From JBIOJM01 sp044450785 (GTDB lineage Bacteria; Planctomycetota; Planctomycetia; Isosphaerales; Isosphaeraceae), in assembly GCA_044450785.1 (NCBI GenBank), contig JBIOJM010000381.1:1-9372 (forward strand): a stretch of DNA of 9,372 nt. The letters are read 5' to 3'. Below are positions 1 to 6,594 of this stretch, one piece after another. How positions within the stretch are numbered: the stretch's first letter is position 1; each line of letters starts with the position of its first letter. The notes under the pieces are model-generated. The model made no database searches. It saw only the letters and a program-made list of their open reading frames with translations, and was not told where the DNA came from. A program made the position numbers and the translations under genes.

Positions 1-329
1 AGACATGCAAGACTCAGACGGGAGCAATTCTCTCGCTCTGCTGGGCGAAGGCTCACGGGATGACCTTGATGGTCCAGGACCTCTCGAACCCGATGCTCGC
101 GCAGGTCTCCCACGTGCTCTTGGCCGCCCATGCGGGGACGATCATGGGAGTCGAGAGCAACGGCATGCAGTTCTATCCCGCGGCATCGCTTCCCGAGGCC
201 GCCGTCCACCCCGGCCTGTTCCGCCGCCGGGGTGGTCGTCTCGACCTGACGTCGATCCGCGGGCCTGGCTTTGGTTATCGGATTGATGAGATCGAGCGCA
301 GCTTGCCGGCTGTGGCCTTTCTCGCATGA
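1..329 (+). CDS. Enolase-superfamily (mandelate racemase/MLE-like) protein, C-terminal end only
   Basis: The frame is open from base 3 to a TGA at 327-329, giving the last 108 residues of a protein that starts outside the window. It opens with KTQTGAILSLCWAKAHGM, which fits the last barrel strand and helix of the enolase fold, where a substrate-binding loop and a run of small residues precede an alanine-rich helix. Further on are HVLLAAH, a GVESNGMQFYP stretch and the tail GPGFGYRIDEI. This tail matches the GPGLG-x-x-x-D capping segment at the C-terminus of mandelate racemase and muconate-lactonizing enzymes. Members abstract a proton alpha to a carboxylate, using Mg2+; the substrate cannot be read from this piece. 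An internal ATG at 60 exists, but the homology-like sequence begins upstream of it, so this is a truncated gene rather than an 89-aa protein. The assignment rests on motif memory and is moderately sure. Confidence 0.6.
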   Translation, partial: TCKTQTGAILSLCWAKAHGMTLMVQDLSNPMLAQVSHVLLAAHAGTIMGVESNGMQFYPAASLPEAAVHPGLFRRRGGRLDLTSIRGPGFGYRIDEIERSLPAVAFLA

Positions 330-459
330 CGACCATGCGCCGGACCCAGAAATGACCGGGTGATCTACGCTTGGTTCATCTGGGAATCCCATGATGCTTG
401 ATGATCCCTCGCTTCCTCTTGCCTTGTCGTTCAACATCCTGAGCGATAAACTGGTTTGC

Positions 460-633
460 ATGATCCGAATCCGCTTTACCGATCGGGATTCCAAGAAACG
501 AGCATTAGGCCGCCTGGCCGGGAGATACCCGTTCAAAAGCTGGGTCACGGGCGAGATGCTCGTCCCGGAATCGGCGCTTGCCTACCTGGCCACCAAAGGC
601 ATGCCTTTTCAGGTCGAGGGACCAGCGACCTAG
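460..633 (+). CDS. Small conserved-looking protein, 57 aa, unknown function
   Basis: I do not recognise a named family. The 57-residue product starts MIRIRFTDRD and ends FQVEGPAT. Its middle reads ALGRLAGRYPFKSW (15-28) and GEMLVPESALAYLA (31-44). It is soluble, with no signal peptide, membrane segment or cysteines. The pattern of alternating hydrophobics, then a lysine/arginine-rich turn, then MLVPE and a short helix suggests a small alpha/beta fold. From memory, similar short proteins with an ALGxLAGR...GExLVPE...VEGPA layout occur in planctomycete genomes. I chose the ATG at 460 because protein-like sequence begins there; an in-frame ATG at 391 would add 23 residues of low-complexity leader. 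No clear Shine-Dalgarno precedes either start. The stop lies 30 nt before the next gene, so it probably belongs to a three-gene unit ending at 1439. Confidence 0.6.
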   Translation: MIRIRFTDRDSKKRALGRLAGRYPFKSWVTGEMLVPESALAYLATKGMPFQVEGPAT

Positions 634-663
634 CACAATTCGGCTCTTTGGTGAAGGGTCTGC

Positions 664-900
664 ATGACACCAAACCAAGCCAGCCGAGCCGTCTGGAAGG
701 GGCAGGGACCAGCCGGTATACACAGGATCGACCGACCTCATTTGCGGGGTGAACAGTGGCATGCGCACCTTGCGCCCGGAGCTGGCAGTATCGCCGTAAA
801 CCGGGATGGCACCTGGCGACACTTGCCTGCTGGACAGCAACCGCCCAATCTCACTGCTGACCAGCGAGCCTTTCTTCAAAATGCAGGGTGGAATGTATGA
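664..900 (+). CDS. 78-aa protein with WHAHL and NRDGTW motifs; possible toxin-like domain
   Basis: The small protein has an orderly pattern: GIHRID at 18-23, EQWHAHL at 30-36, NRDGTWRH at 46-53 and a closing helix LTADQRAFLQNAGW at 63-76. Histidines 20, 26, 33, 35 and 53, with Arg21 and Asp23, are candidate functional residues. The layout (basic RID, HxH, a glycine-rich turn, N-x-DGTW-x-H, terminal helix ending in GW) resembles small domains I recall at the C-termini of large secreted toxin-like proteins. Here the domain is free-standing and has no signal peptide. That likeness is recollection, not a search result, and nuclease or any other activity is not shown. A weak GAAGGG (653-658) lies 5 nt before the ATG. 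The stop TGA overlaps the next ATG (ATGA, 897-900), which implies translational coupling with the 180-aa partner. Confidence 0.62.
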   Translation: MTPNQASRAVWKGQGPAGIHRIDRPHLRGEQWHAHLAPGAGSIAVNRDGTWRHLPAGQQPPNLTADQRAFLQNAGWNV

Positions 901-1439
901 ATAACGTTGACGATTATGAGTCGAGGTTTTGGGATATTCTCAAGCGAGAGCATCTTGTGGACTTCTCTCAATTCCACAAGTCCGGCTTCTTTGATGAAGT
1001 GCCTCTATTTTCCAGGGACTCCGATCTTGAGTTTCTCGCAAAGCTCGCCTGCGGCCGGGCGAATGCCATTCTGCTTAACTTCGCCCTCAAATTCTTCAAG
1101 TCGGTCGTCTCATACGAGGAGCACCGTAGCGCGTTTTTTGCGGCCATCACTGTATGGAGCGGCTCGGAGTCTGATCCAATTGTTCCCAATCTGTTCGTGT
1201 GGTCCGGTCCGATCGAACGGCTGGAGAAAAAGCTGGTATTGATCGACGCAACATCACTATTCGGGAAACAGATCAAAAGATTGGTTTCCAAACTGGGTTT
1301 GCGCAACCGATTTGATGTTCTCGAAGATAGTTCAACTGAGCCTGACATGCAGCGAGTCTTTATTTCTCAATCCATTCGGCCATACCCGAGCTTTGTGCCT
1401 CTCAGCAAGTTTCGAAAGACCCTCAATCGTGCAAAATGA
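897..1439 (+). CDS. 180-aa unknown protein coupled to the 78-aa gene; AT-rich
   Basis: I recognise no family. The 180-residue product is soluble, with an acidic N-terminus (MNNVDDYESRFWDIL), aromatic-rich segments, a hydrophobic helix ANAILLNFALKFFKSVV (55-71), an aromatic strand pattern IVPNLFVWSG (95-104), and a basic tail ending FRKTLNRAK. It has no signal peptide or membrane helix. The start was set at the ATG at 897, because it forms a 4-nt ATGA overlap with the upstream stop; a GTG at 888 in the same frame would add three residues. Base composition stands out: by hand count 53 of 120 bases are G or C at 901-1020, against 40 of 60 at 6301-6360. That suggests recent acquisition. As the coupled second gene of a small pair it could be a binding partner or immunity-type protein for the 78-aa product, but only its position supports this. 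Confidence 0.65.
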   Translation: MNNVDDYESRFWDILKREHLVDFSQFHKSGFFDEVPLFSRDSDLEFLAKLACGRANAILLNFALKFFKSVVSYEEHRSAFFAAITVWSGSESDPIVPNLFVWSGPIERLEKKLVLIDATSLFGKQIKRLVSKLGLRNRFDVLEDSSTEPDMQRVFISQSIRPYPSFVPLSKFRKTLNRAK

Positions 1440-1656
1440 TGGGACGCCCCCAAAAAACGTCTGCGTTCAATGAGCAGGATACGGACATCGATGTTGGCAG
1501 TTCCCAAAAGCATGTAACTCGCGACCGTCTGGCTCGTAGCGGATCGCCGCGGCGGCCGCCTCTCCGAGACCGGTGGGCCGGTCGCAACAACGCATGGCTC
1601 CGCGACCCAGAACTCCAGATGCCTAACCCGCATAACCTACTCAGGATTGACAGCCC

Positions 1657-1684
1657 TTGACGCCCGAGACAGACACCGTATAGT
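1657..1684 (+). promoter_or_regulatory. Candidate sigma70-type promoter upstream of the ankyrin-repeat gene
   Basis: TTGACG (1657-1662) and TATAGT (1679-1684) are separated by 16 bp; each matches the vegetative consensus at five of six positions. The expected start near 1691 would leave a leader of about 160 nt before the ATG at 1853. It is the best promoter match I found in the gene-free stretch. Confidence 0.4.
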
Positions 1685-1841
1685 TCCCACTTGGGATGCA
1701 GACTCGATGCTGCCAGCCGCCCGCCTGTCCTCGCCTGGGAGTCTTTTTAGACTGGTCTCCGGCGGTTGTCCTGAACTGCTGAAATGCCCGAGGCGATCTG
1801 AAACTTCACAGCCAATCGAGTCAGCCTCATGAGTCGTTCAC

Positions 1842-1846
1842 GGAGG
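1842..1846 (+). promoter_or_regulatory. Ribosome binding site deciding the ankyrin gene start
   Basis: GGAGG lies 6 nt before the ATG at 1853. It falls inside the frame if translation began at the upstream ATG at 1829, so it favours 1853. It is the strongest Shine-Dalgarno sequence in the window. Confidence 0.7.
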
Positions 1847-1852
1847 TCGATC

Positions 1853-2926
1853 ATGAAAGCCGCCGTCCTGCTTCTGAGCCTACTTGCCTTGCTGCCATAT
1901 GCGCTTGCCGACGATGCCAAGCCACGAGCCGGTCGTCTCCCCGCGGGTTGCGAGGTTGTGATGTCGCCCGGAATGAGGATCACCGCGACGACGCCCGTGG
2001 GGACGATCGCGATCACCGCGGTCGATGAACTTACCAGGTCCTACACCTGGGACGGCGCGACCCGTGCGGTGTTCATGACGCCCCGAGCAACCCCATGGTA
2101 CGGCAGCCTCGGCTTATTCAACCCTGGCGCGGGCGAGCATTGGCGCGACCATCACGGCATCACGCGTGGCGTCACGGAAGAGGGTCAGCAGCACTTCAAG
2201 ACAGTTGAGGAGGCGCTGAAATGGATCAAGAAGCGCGACTGGTGGCCCTTCGTCTACCGCGACGACGGGCTGATGGTCGGCTGGGACAAGAGACTCCCCA
2301 GGAAGCAGTTGAACGTCGAGGTCTGGCAGATTCTCATCGACGGGAAGAAACCGAAACGACTGCCCGGAAGCCAGGATGACAAGATTGTCGTGGAGACGGT
2401 GGAGCCGGAAACCGTGCCGCTGGTGAGAGCGGTCGCGAGTAACGATCTCAAGGCGGTTACGGCCCTGCTGGCCAAAAGGGCCAACGCCAACGTGAAAAAC
2501 AGCGTGGAGGTTCCCGTTCTGGTCATAGCGATTAGGTGTGGCTCGGCCCCGATGGTCGAGGCTCTGCTCAAAAACAGGGCCGACCCCAACGTCCGAGACG
2601 TCGACAGCGATTCGACCCCTCTCTGGGAGGCACTCGACCTGGAGGCTGCCGACCGAACAGAGATCGTCAAGTCGCTGCTGGCCGCGGGTGCGGACGTGAA
2701 TGCGGCGAGCCGGAAGGAGGAAGATTTGCTCGAGGGCGTCACGCCCCTGATGATTGCGGCGGCCGGCGGAAGCGAGGACCTCGTTCAGCTTTTTCTTGAC
2801 AAAGGCGCAGACGTCAATGCGAAGACACCAAGTGGCATCACTGCTCTCTGGATGGCGAAGTCGTCCGGGTTGGCAGATAACAAAGGTGTGATTCGCAAGC
2901 TTGAGGCGGCGGGGGCAAAGAAGTAG
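1853..2926 (+). CDS. Exported ankyrin-repeat protein with a unique N-terminal domain, 357 aa
   Basis: The protein begins with a Sec signal peptide (MKAAVLLLSLLALLPYALA, likely cut after Ala19), so it should act in the periplasm or outside the cell. Residues about 30-185 form a domain I do not recognise. It is rich in tryptophan and includes GEHWRDHHGITRG (94-106), EEGQQHFKTVEEALKW (109-124) and RDWWPFVYRDDGLMVGWD (128-145). Residues about 188-356 hold four to five ankyrin repeats. The clearest signatures are VEALLKNRADPNVRD (235-249), VKSLLAAGADVNAAS (272-286), TPLMIAAAGGSEDLVQLFLD (297-316) and KGADVNAKTPSGITALWMA (317-335). Ankyrin repeats bind proteins; the partner is unknown. The start at 1853 is supported by GGAGG 6 nt upstream; 1829 would add eight polar residues before the signal peptide. 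A promoter candidate lies at 1657-1684. The gene appears monocistronic. Confidence 0.85.
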   Translation: MKAAVLLLSLLALLPYALADDAKPRAGRLPAGCEVVMSPGMRITATTPVGTIAITAVDELTRSYTWDGATRAVFMTPRATPWYGSLGLFNPGAGEHWRDHHGITRGVTEEGQQHFKTVEEALKWIKKRDWWPFVYRDDGLMVGWDKRLPRKQLNVEVWQILIDGKKPKRLPGSQDDKIVVETVEPETVPLVRAVASNDLKAVTALLAKRANANVKNSVEVPVLVIAIRCGSAPMVEALLKNRADPNVRDVDSDSTPLWEALDLEAADRTEIVKSLLAAGADVNAASRKEEDLLEGVTPLMIAAAGGSEDLVQLFLDKGADVNAKTPSGITALWMAKSSGLADNKGVIRKLEAAGAKK

Positions 2927-3066
2927 GGAGAGTACACGAGCTTCTCGAAATGTCCTGGGCCTTCCTTGGCGGTGATATCCCGAGGGATGACAACTCGCGG
3001 GGCTTCGATCCAGATCTTGCCTTGTCGTTCACCAACGCGACCAATAAGCTGACCCAAACCTCGTGC
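2927..3066 (-). pseudogene. Possible scrap of a small conserved protein
   Basis: Reading leftward from about 3066, a protein-like stretch is visible: GQLIGRVGERQGKIWIEAP, then RVVIPRDITAKEGPGHFEKL and VYSP. The order of a beta-rich start, a hydrophobic strand, then a KEGPGHFE-type turn vaguely recalls small secreted planctomycete domains of the YdjY type, where a GPLE turn is followed by a KEHES motif. That second motif is absent, and the frame runs straight into antisense of the ankyrin gene end. It shares its frame with the upstream truncated gene but lies after that gene's stop. Most likely a fragment, or simply an open antisense frame. Confidence 0.2.
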
Positions 3067-3570
3067 TCACAGGCCAGGAATCGCGCGGCCGGTGCCGGGG
3101 TCCAGTCGCAACTGGTGGGGCTGTGATTTCAGCGTGTCGTCCGGGAAGATCACGCGAAACCCCGGCTCGAGGATCTTGCCTCGAGGATTCCGGGAGGTTT
3201 CGGCTGTATCGATTTCCGTTCGACGTTGAGAGGCGACACTCAGCCAGTCCACGATCGCGCCGGACGACGTGCGGGCGCCGGCGACGCCATCGAGATAGGC
3301 GAGCGCCGCCTTCCGGTGAAACTCGGCCGTGCGCGCGGGGTTGGTCAAATTCTCGAGCAGTTGCCTGGCGGCGGGATCTTGAGACGCCGCCCGCAACGCG
3401 GCGATCAGCTTCTCGCGAAGCGCGCCGACATCCACCGCGGTCTCCGGCACAAACCGGATCAGAGAGGCCCGGGCGCGCGAGTAGACCGGCGTGGTGAAGT
3501 CGACCGCGAGGACATCGGCCACGAGCTCGTCGTCAACGCGGTCGCGTTTGATGAGTGAATCGATGTTAGG
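3067..3570 (-). pseudogene. C-terminal part of an unrecognised protein, cut at its 5' end by the mobile element
   Basis: The reading frame is coding-like from the element edge at 3570 down to a TGA at 3067-3069, about 167 residues. It begins NIDSLIKRDRVDDELVADV and continues through VDFTTPVYSRARASLIRFVP, a helical alanine-rich middle (REKLIAALRAASQDPAARQL), HRKAALAYLDGVAG, and an end NPRGKILEPGFRVIFPDDT and LRLDPGTGRAIPGL. I do not know the family. It has no membrane segment. The only local start, GTG at 3522, sits inside sequence that already looks like protein, so I treat it as internal. No ATG lies between it and the inverted repeat, and the frame remains open into the repeat. This fits a gene interrupted or trimmed when the element arrived. 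The missing N-terminal part is not found in the 68 bp beyond the element's other end, so material must also have been lost. Confidence 0.5.
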
Positions 3571-3592
3571 GAAAAGGTGACAGCCACCAAAT
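3571..3592 (+). repeat. Left inverted repeat of the RayT element
   Basis: This is a 22-bp sequence with core AAAAGGTGACAGCCACC, identical to the reverse complement of 4339-4360. It starts 36 bp before the transposase ATG. The internal GGTG-ACAGC-CACC segment is an imperfect palindrome. Confidence 0.85.
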
Positions 3593-3627
3593 TGACAAAA
3601 CTGGGATACCTTGGTAAAAAGCCGTGA

Positions 3628-4301
3628 ATGTCACGACCGAGGCGACAGTCTCCGGGGGGGATGGTCTTCCACGTGCTCAACCTAGGCGTGTGCCGTAACG
3701 TGCTTTTCACCAAGGACGAGGACTTCTTGGCGTTCGAGCGAGTCGTTGAGGAAACGCTGCGAACTCGCCGGATGCGACTGTGCGCTGACTGTTTGATGCC
3801 CAACCATTGGCATCTTGTCGTTTGGCCGGAGCGAGATGGCGATCTTCCCGCGTTCATGCAGCAAGTGACCAACACGCATGTGAAACGGTGGAAGGGAGCA
3901 TCGTCACGAGATCGGGTACGGCCATCTCTATCAAGGGCGTTACAAGTGTTTCCCGGTGGAAACCGAAGACTACTTCTGCCAGGTCGTTCGCTACGTGGAG
4001 CGGAACGCCCTGCGTGCAAACCTCGTGGAGCGAGCGGAATCGTGGCGTTGGTCGAGTTTTGCGCCGTGTCGAGCGCGAAGGCCCGGCGTTTCCCATCCTC
4101 TCGACGTGGCCTTTGTCACGCCCCACCGATTGGCTGCAAATTGTCAACCAACCGCAAACAGAAGCCGAAGTGGCGGCGTTGCGTTGCTGCGTCAATCGCG
4201 GTCGGCCCTTCGGCGATCCTAACTGGGTCACGGACACGGCCAAGCGATTTGGGCTGGAATTGACGATTCGACCCCGTGGAAGACCGAAGCAAAAATCATA
4301 G
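3628..4301 (+). pseudogene. REP-associated tyrosine transposase (Y1/HUH, IS200-like), two frameshifts
   Basis: The N-terminal part (MSRPRRQSPGGMVFHVLN, 3628 on) has the layout of planctomycete RayT proteins. The metal-binding motif NHWH sits at residues 59-62 in CLMPNHWHLVVWP. At 3894-3896 (GGG) the frame shifts: dropping one base joins HVKRWK to EHRHEIGYGHLYQGRYK, followed by the family hallmark DYFCQVVRYVERNALRA, which holds the candidate catalytic tyrosines. At 4057-4060 (TTTT) a second extra base is needed to join SWRWSS to LRRVEREGPAF and the tail VNRGRPFGDPNWVTDTAKRF ... RPRGRPKQKS, ending at 4299-4301. The repaired protein is 223 aa, in my recollection a normal size for the family. Known RayTs mobilise or process REP hairpins. 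Both lesions are +1 in homopolymers, so decay and sequencing error are both possible. No Shine-Dalgarno is evident. Confidence 0.85.
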
Positions 4302-4338
4302 CCTTGTCACAATTACCTGTGTTATCTGGGTTCTTCAG

Positions 4339-4360
4339 ATTTGGTGGCTGTCACCTTTTC
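4339..4360 (-). repeat. Right inverted repeat of the RayT element
   Basis: Perfect reverse complement of 3571-3592, lying 37 bp after the transposase stop. It reads TTTGGTGGCTGTCACC followed by TTTTC on the plus strand. Confidence 0.85.
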
Positions 4361-4428
4361 ACCTCAACCTCAGGTCGATCGTCCAGGCGCCGCGATCCCG
4401 CTCTTCCCACGACAGAGCATGCAGAGTC

Positions 4429-6586
4429 TCAATCAACGTAGATGAATGCGTTGGTGTTGAGCATCGCCAGGCAGAGATGGTAGAGCGAGTCGTCGCCGGC
4501 AAGGAACTCGCTCATGATCCGCCGCTCGACCGGGTCGGCCTCGCGGCCGAATGCGATCCGAGCGATCCGATCGATGCAGTCACCTCGATTGAGACCCGCC
4601 TCGCGGGCGGCGCGGGCGGCCAGCGCGGGCGGAGTCGTGAGCAAGCCGGCTGTTCAAGAGGCTGAGGGCCTGGGGCGCGATCGTGGTGACGGGCCGGCGC
4701 GGGCAGCTCGCGTTCGTGTCGGGCCGATCGAAGACCTCGAAGAACGGGTAGCGCAGATTGCGCCTGACGAAGACATAAAGGCTGCGGCGTGCTCGATCCT
4801 CGGCCCTGGGCGAAACGGGCCAGACGGCCCCCTTGCTGCTGAGCTTGCTCAGCTCCGGGGGAAGCTCCGGAAAGACCGAAGGACCCCCCATCGCCCGGTT
4901 CAAGCGGCCCGAGACGGCGAGCAAGGCGTCACGAATCGCCTCGCCATCAAGCCGCTGCCGGTTCTGCCGCCAGAGCAACACGTTCTCGGGGTCGAGCTTC
5001 TTACGCTCCTCGGTGACGCGGGACGATTGGCGGTACGTGGCACTGGTCACGATCAGCCGGTGCATCGATTTCAAGCTCCAGCCTCGAGCGACGAGCTCGG
5101 TGGCCAGCCAGTCGAGCAGCTCGGGGTGCGAAGGCTCGTCGCCCATCGTGCCGAAGTCGCTGGGCGTGGCCACGAGACCGCGGCCGAAGTGATGCTGCCA
5201 GAGCCGGTTGACCATGACGCGGGCGACCAGGGGATGGTCAGGCCGGACCAGCCATTCGGCGAGCGACGTGCGCCGGCCGGTCGATCGAGAAGACGGCCTT
5301 GGCCGCGCCAGCGCTGCCGATCGGCTCGAGCACAGGACCGCGGGGAACGCCGGGGCCACCTCGGGGCCTCGGGCCGTGAAGTCACCTCGCCGAAGCAGAT
5401 AGGTGGGAGGCGCGGTCGGGCCGGCCTCCTCGATCCCACGGGCCCTGGGCAGATCCGGAGGCGCTCCATGAACGAGCCGGTCCAGCCGGGCCAGCAAGAG
5501 CCGACGCGCCGACCAGGCCGCCTGATCGAGAACCAATGCCCAGACGTCGGGCTTGATCCGGCGGTCGCGCGCCAGCGACTCGAACACCAGCTCGACGTCG
5601 CGCGGCGAACGGCCGGCCTCGGGCTTGCCGAATGCGGCGGCCGTCTCGTCATTCAAGCCCAGTGGCGCGCCCGGCGCCAGCGCGCGGCGCCATGCGGACT
5701 CGAGTCGGATGAGCGCTGCCCGGACGGTCGAGAGCTCGCGCTGCCGGTCGCCCATCCGCTGCTCGTACTGGAGGCGCTCGCGCGCCCTGGCCAGCGGAAA
5801 ATCGTCACGGAACCGTGCCGGCGCGAAGAATGCCTCGAGGCTGTAAAAGTCGGACTGAGGGATCGGGTCGAACTTGTGGTCATGGCACCGCGCGCAGCCG
5901 ATCGTCAGGCCCAGGAACACCAGCCCGGTCGTCTCGGTCATGTCGTCGAGGGCGTTCTGGCGCCGCAGGGCCTGGTCGTTGAGGTCAACCATGTCGGGAT
6001 AGCATCGATTGAACCCCGTGGCGATGAAAGCCGAAGGATCACCCGGCCGGAGCTCGTCGCCCGCAAGTTGGAGGCGGACGAAAGCGTCGTAAGGCAGGTC
6101 GCGGTTCAAGGCATTGACGACCCAATCTCGATAGCGCCAAGCGTCAGGGCGGGCCTGGTCGAATTCGAATCCGTCCGTCTCGGCGAACCGGGCCAGGTCA
6201 AGCCAGTGCTGCCCCCAGCGTTCGCCGTAATGGGGGCTCGCCAGCAGCCGATCGACCAGCCGCTCGTAGGCGAGCGGCGACCGGTCGGCGAGGAATGCGT
6301 CCTGCTCATCGAGTGTGGGTGGCAGCCCCGTGAGGTCGAAACTCAACCGGCGCAGCAGCGTTGCCCGATCGGCCGGGGGCGCATGGGCTAGTCGCCGCTC
6401 CTCGAGCCGTCCCAGGATGAACGCGTCGATCGCGCTCTTCACCCACGACACCTCCTTGACCCGCGGAACCTGGGGGCGCTGCGGCGCGACGAACGCCCAG
6501 TGACGCTCGTCGCCGGCGAATGAGGCCGAGCCCGGAAGAAGGCAGAGAGCACAGGCGGAAAAGAAGATTGCGCTGATTTTATTCAT
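4429..6586 (-). CDS. DUF1549/DUF1553 (PSD1-type) exported protein, frameshifted near the C-terminus
   Basis: A large planctomycete secreted protein of unknown biochemical role. The signal peptide starts MNKISAIFFSACAL, with likely cleavage after Ala24 (SASFA). DUF1549 spans about residues 45-255 and contains LSFDLTGLPPT (81-91), YGERWGQHWLDLARFAETDG (120-139) and the hallmark CARCHDHKFDPI (231-242), a CxxCH that could hold heme or metal. DUF1553 runs from about 439 (RRTSLAEWLVRPDHPL) through MVNRLWQHHFGRGLV and FDRPDTNASCPRR to APQALSLLNS. At about 4620-4635 the frame breaks: the uninterrupted frame ends at 4580 in an unrelated basic tail. One base fewer restores ALAARAAREAGLNRGD and the normal family ending NTNAFIYVD at 4429; the repaired length is about 718 aa. 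I chose ATG 6586 over TTG 6598 because it directly opens the signal peptide. It follows the DUF1501 stop by 8 nt, so the pair is probably one operon. Confidence 0.85.
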
Positions 6587-6594
6587 ACTGAGCG

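Larger units (their letters stand above)
1440..1852. other. Stretch without a supportable gene
   Basis: Short frames exist on both strands here (for example 1436-1660 rightward and 1367-1633 leftward). Their translations are arginine- and proline-rich, lack any recognisable motif, and overlap the real gene end at 1439. I see no repeat, RNA gene or terminator. The only supported content is a promoter-like pair at 1657-1684 and the ribosome binding site of the ankyrin gene at 1842-1846. Confidence 0.5.
3571..4360. mobile_element. RayT-type element, 790 bp, with 22-bp inverted ends
   Basis: A decayed REP-associated tyrosine transposase gene (3628-4301) is bracketed by perfect 22-bp inverted repeats at 3571-3592 and 4339-4360. 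Identity stops exactly at the outer edges: 3570/4361 do not match in inverted orientation, and I see no flanking direct duplication. HUH (Y1) transposases do not create target duplications, so that absence is expected. Each end contains GGTGACAGCCACC, which can itself fold (GGTG/CACC stem, 5-nt loop), in keeping with enzymes that recognise hairpins in single-stranded DNA. The left end abuts a truncated leftward gene. The right end lies 68 bp past the stop of the DUF1549/DUF1553 gene. Confidence 0.75.

Noticed and set aside
1367..1660. Overlapping short frames on both strands after the 180-aa gene
   Set aside because: They overlap a real gene end, lack recognisable motifs or ribosome sites, and have basic low-complexity translations.
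2254..2742. Leftward 162-aa frame inside the ankyrin gene
   Set aside because: Serine/alanine-rich antisense shadow without motifs; the plus strand shows a signal peptide and ankyrin repeats.
4361..4428. Leftward short peptide-like frame between the element and the DUF1549/DUF1553 stop
   Set aside because: A 21-residue frame (LSWEERDRGAWTIDL) looks tempting as a lost gene end, but it is too short to support and starts within or beyond the stop of the neighbouring gene.
4514..6391. A 625-aa rightward open frame
   Set aside because: It is antisense to the DUF1549/DUF1553 gene. Its translation is arginine-, glycine- and proline-rich with no motif, while the opposite strand carries clear family signatures; high GC at third positions keeps the antisense frame open.
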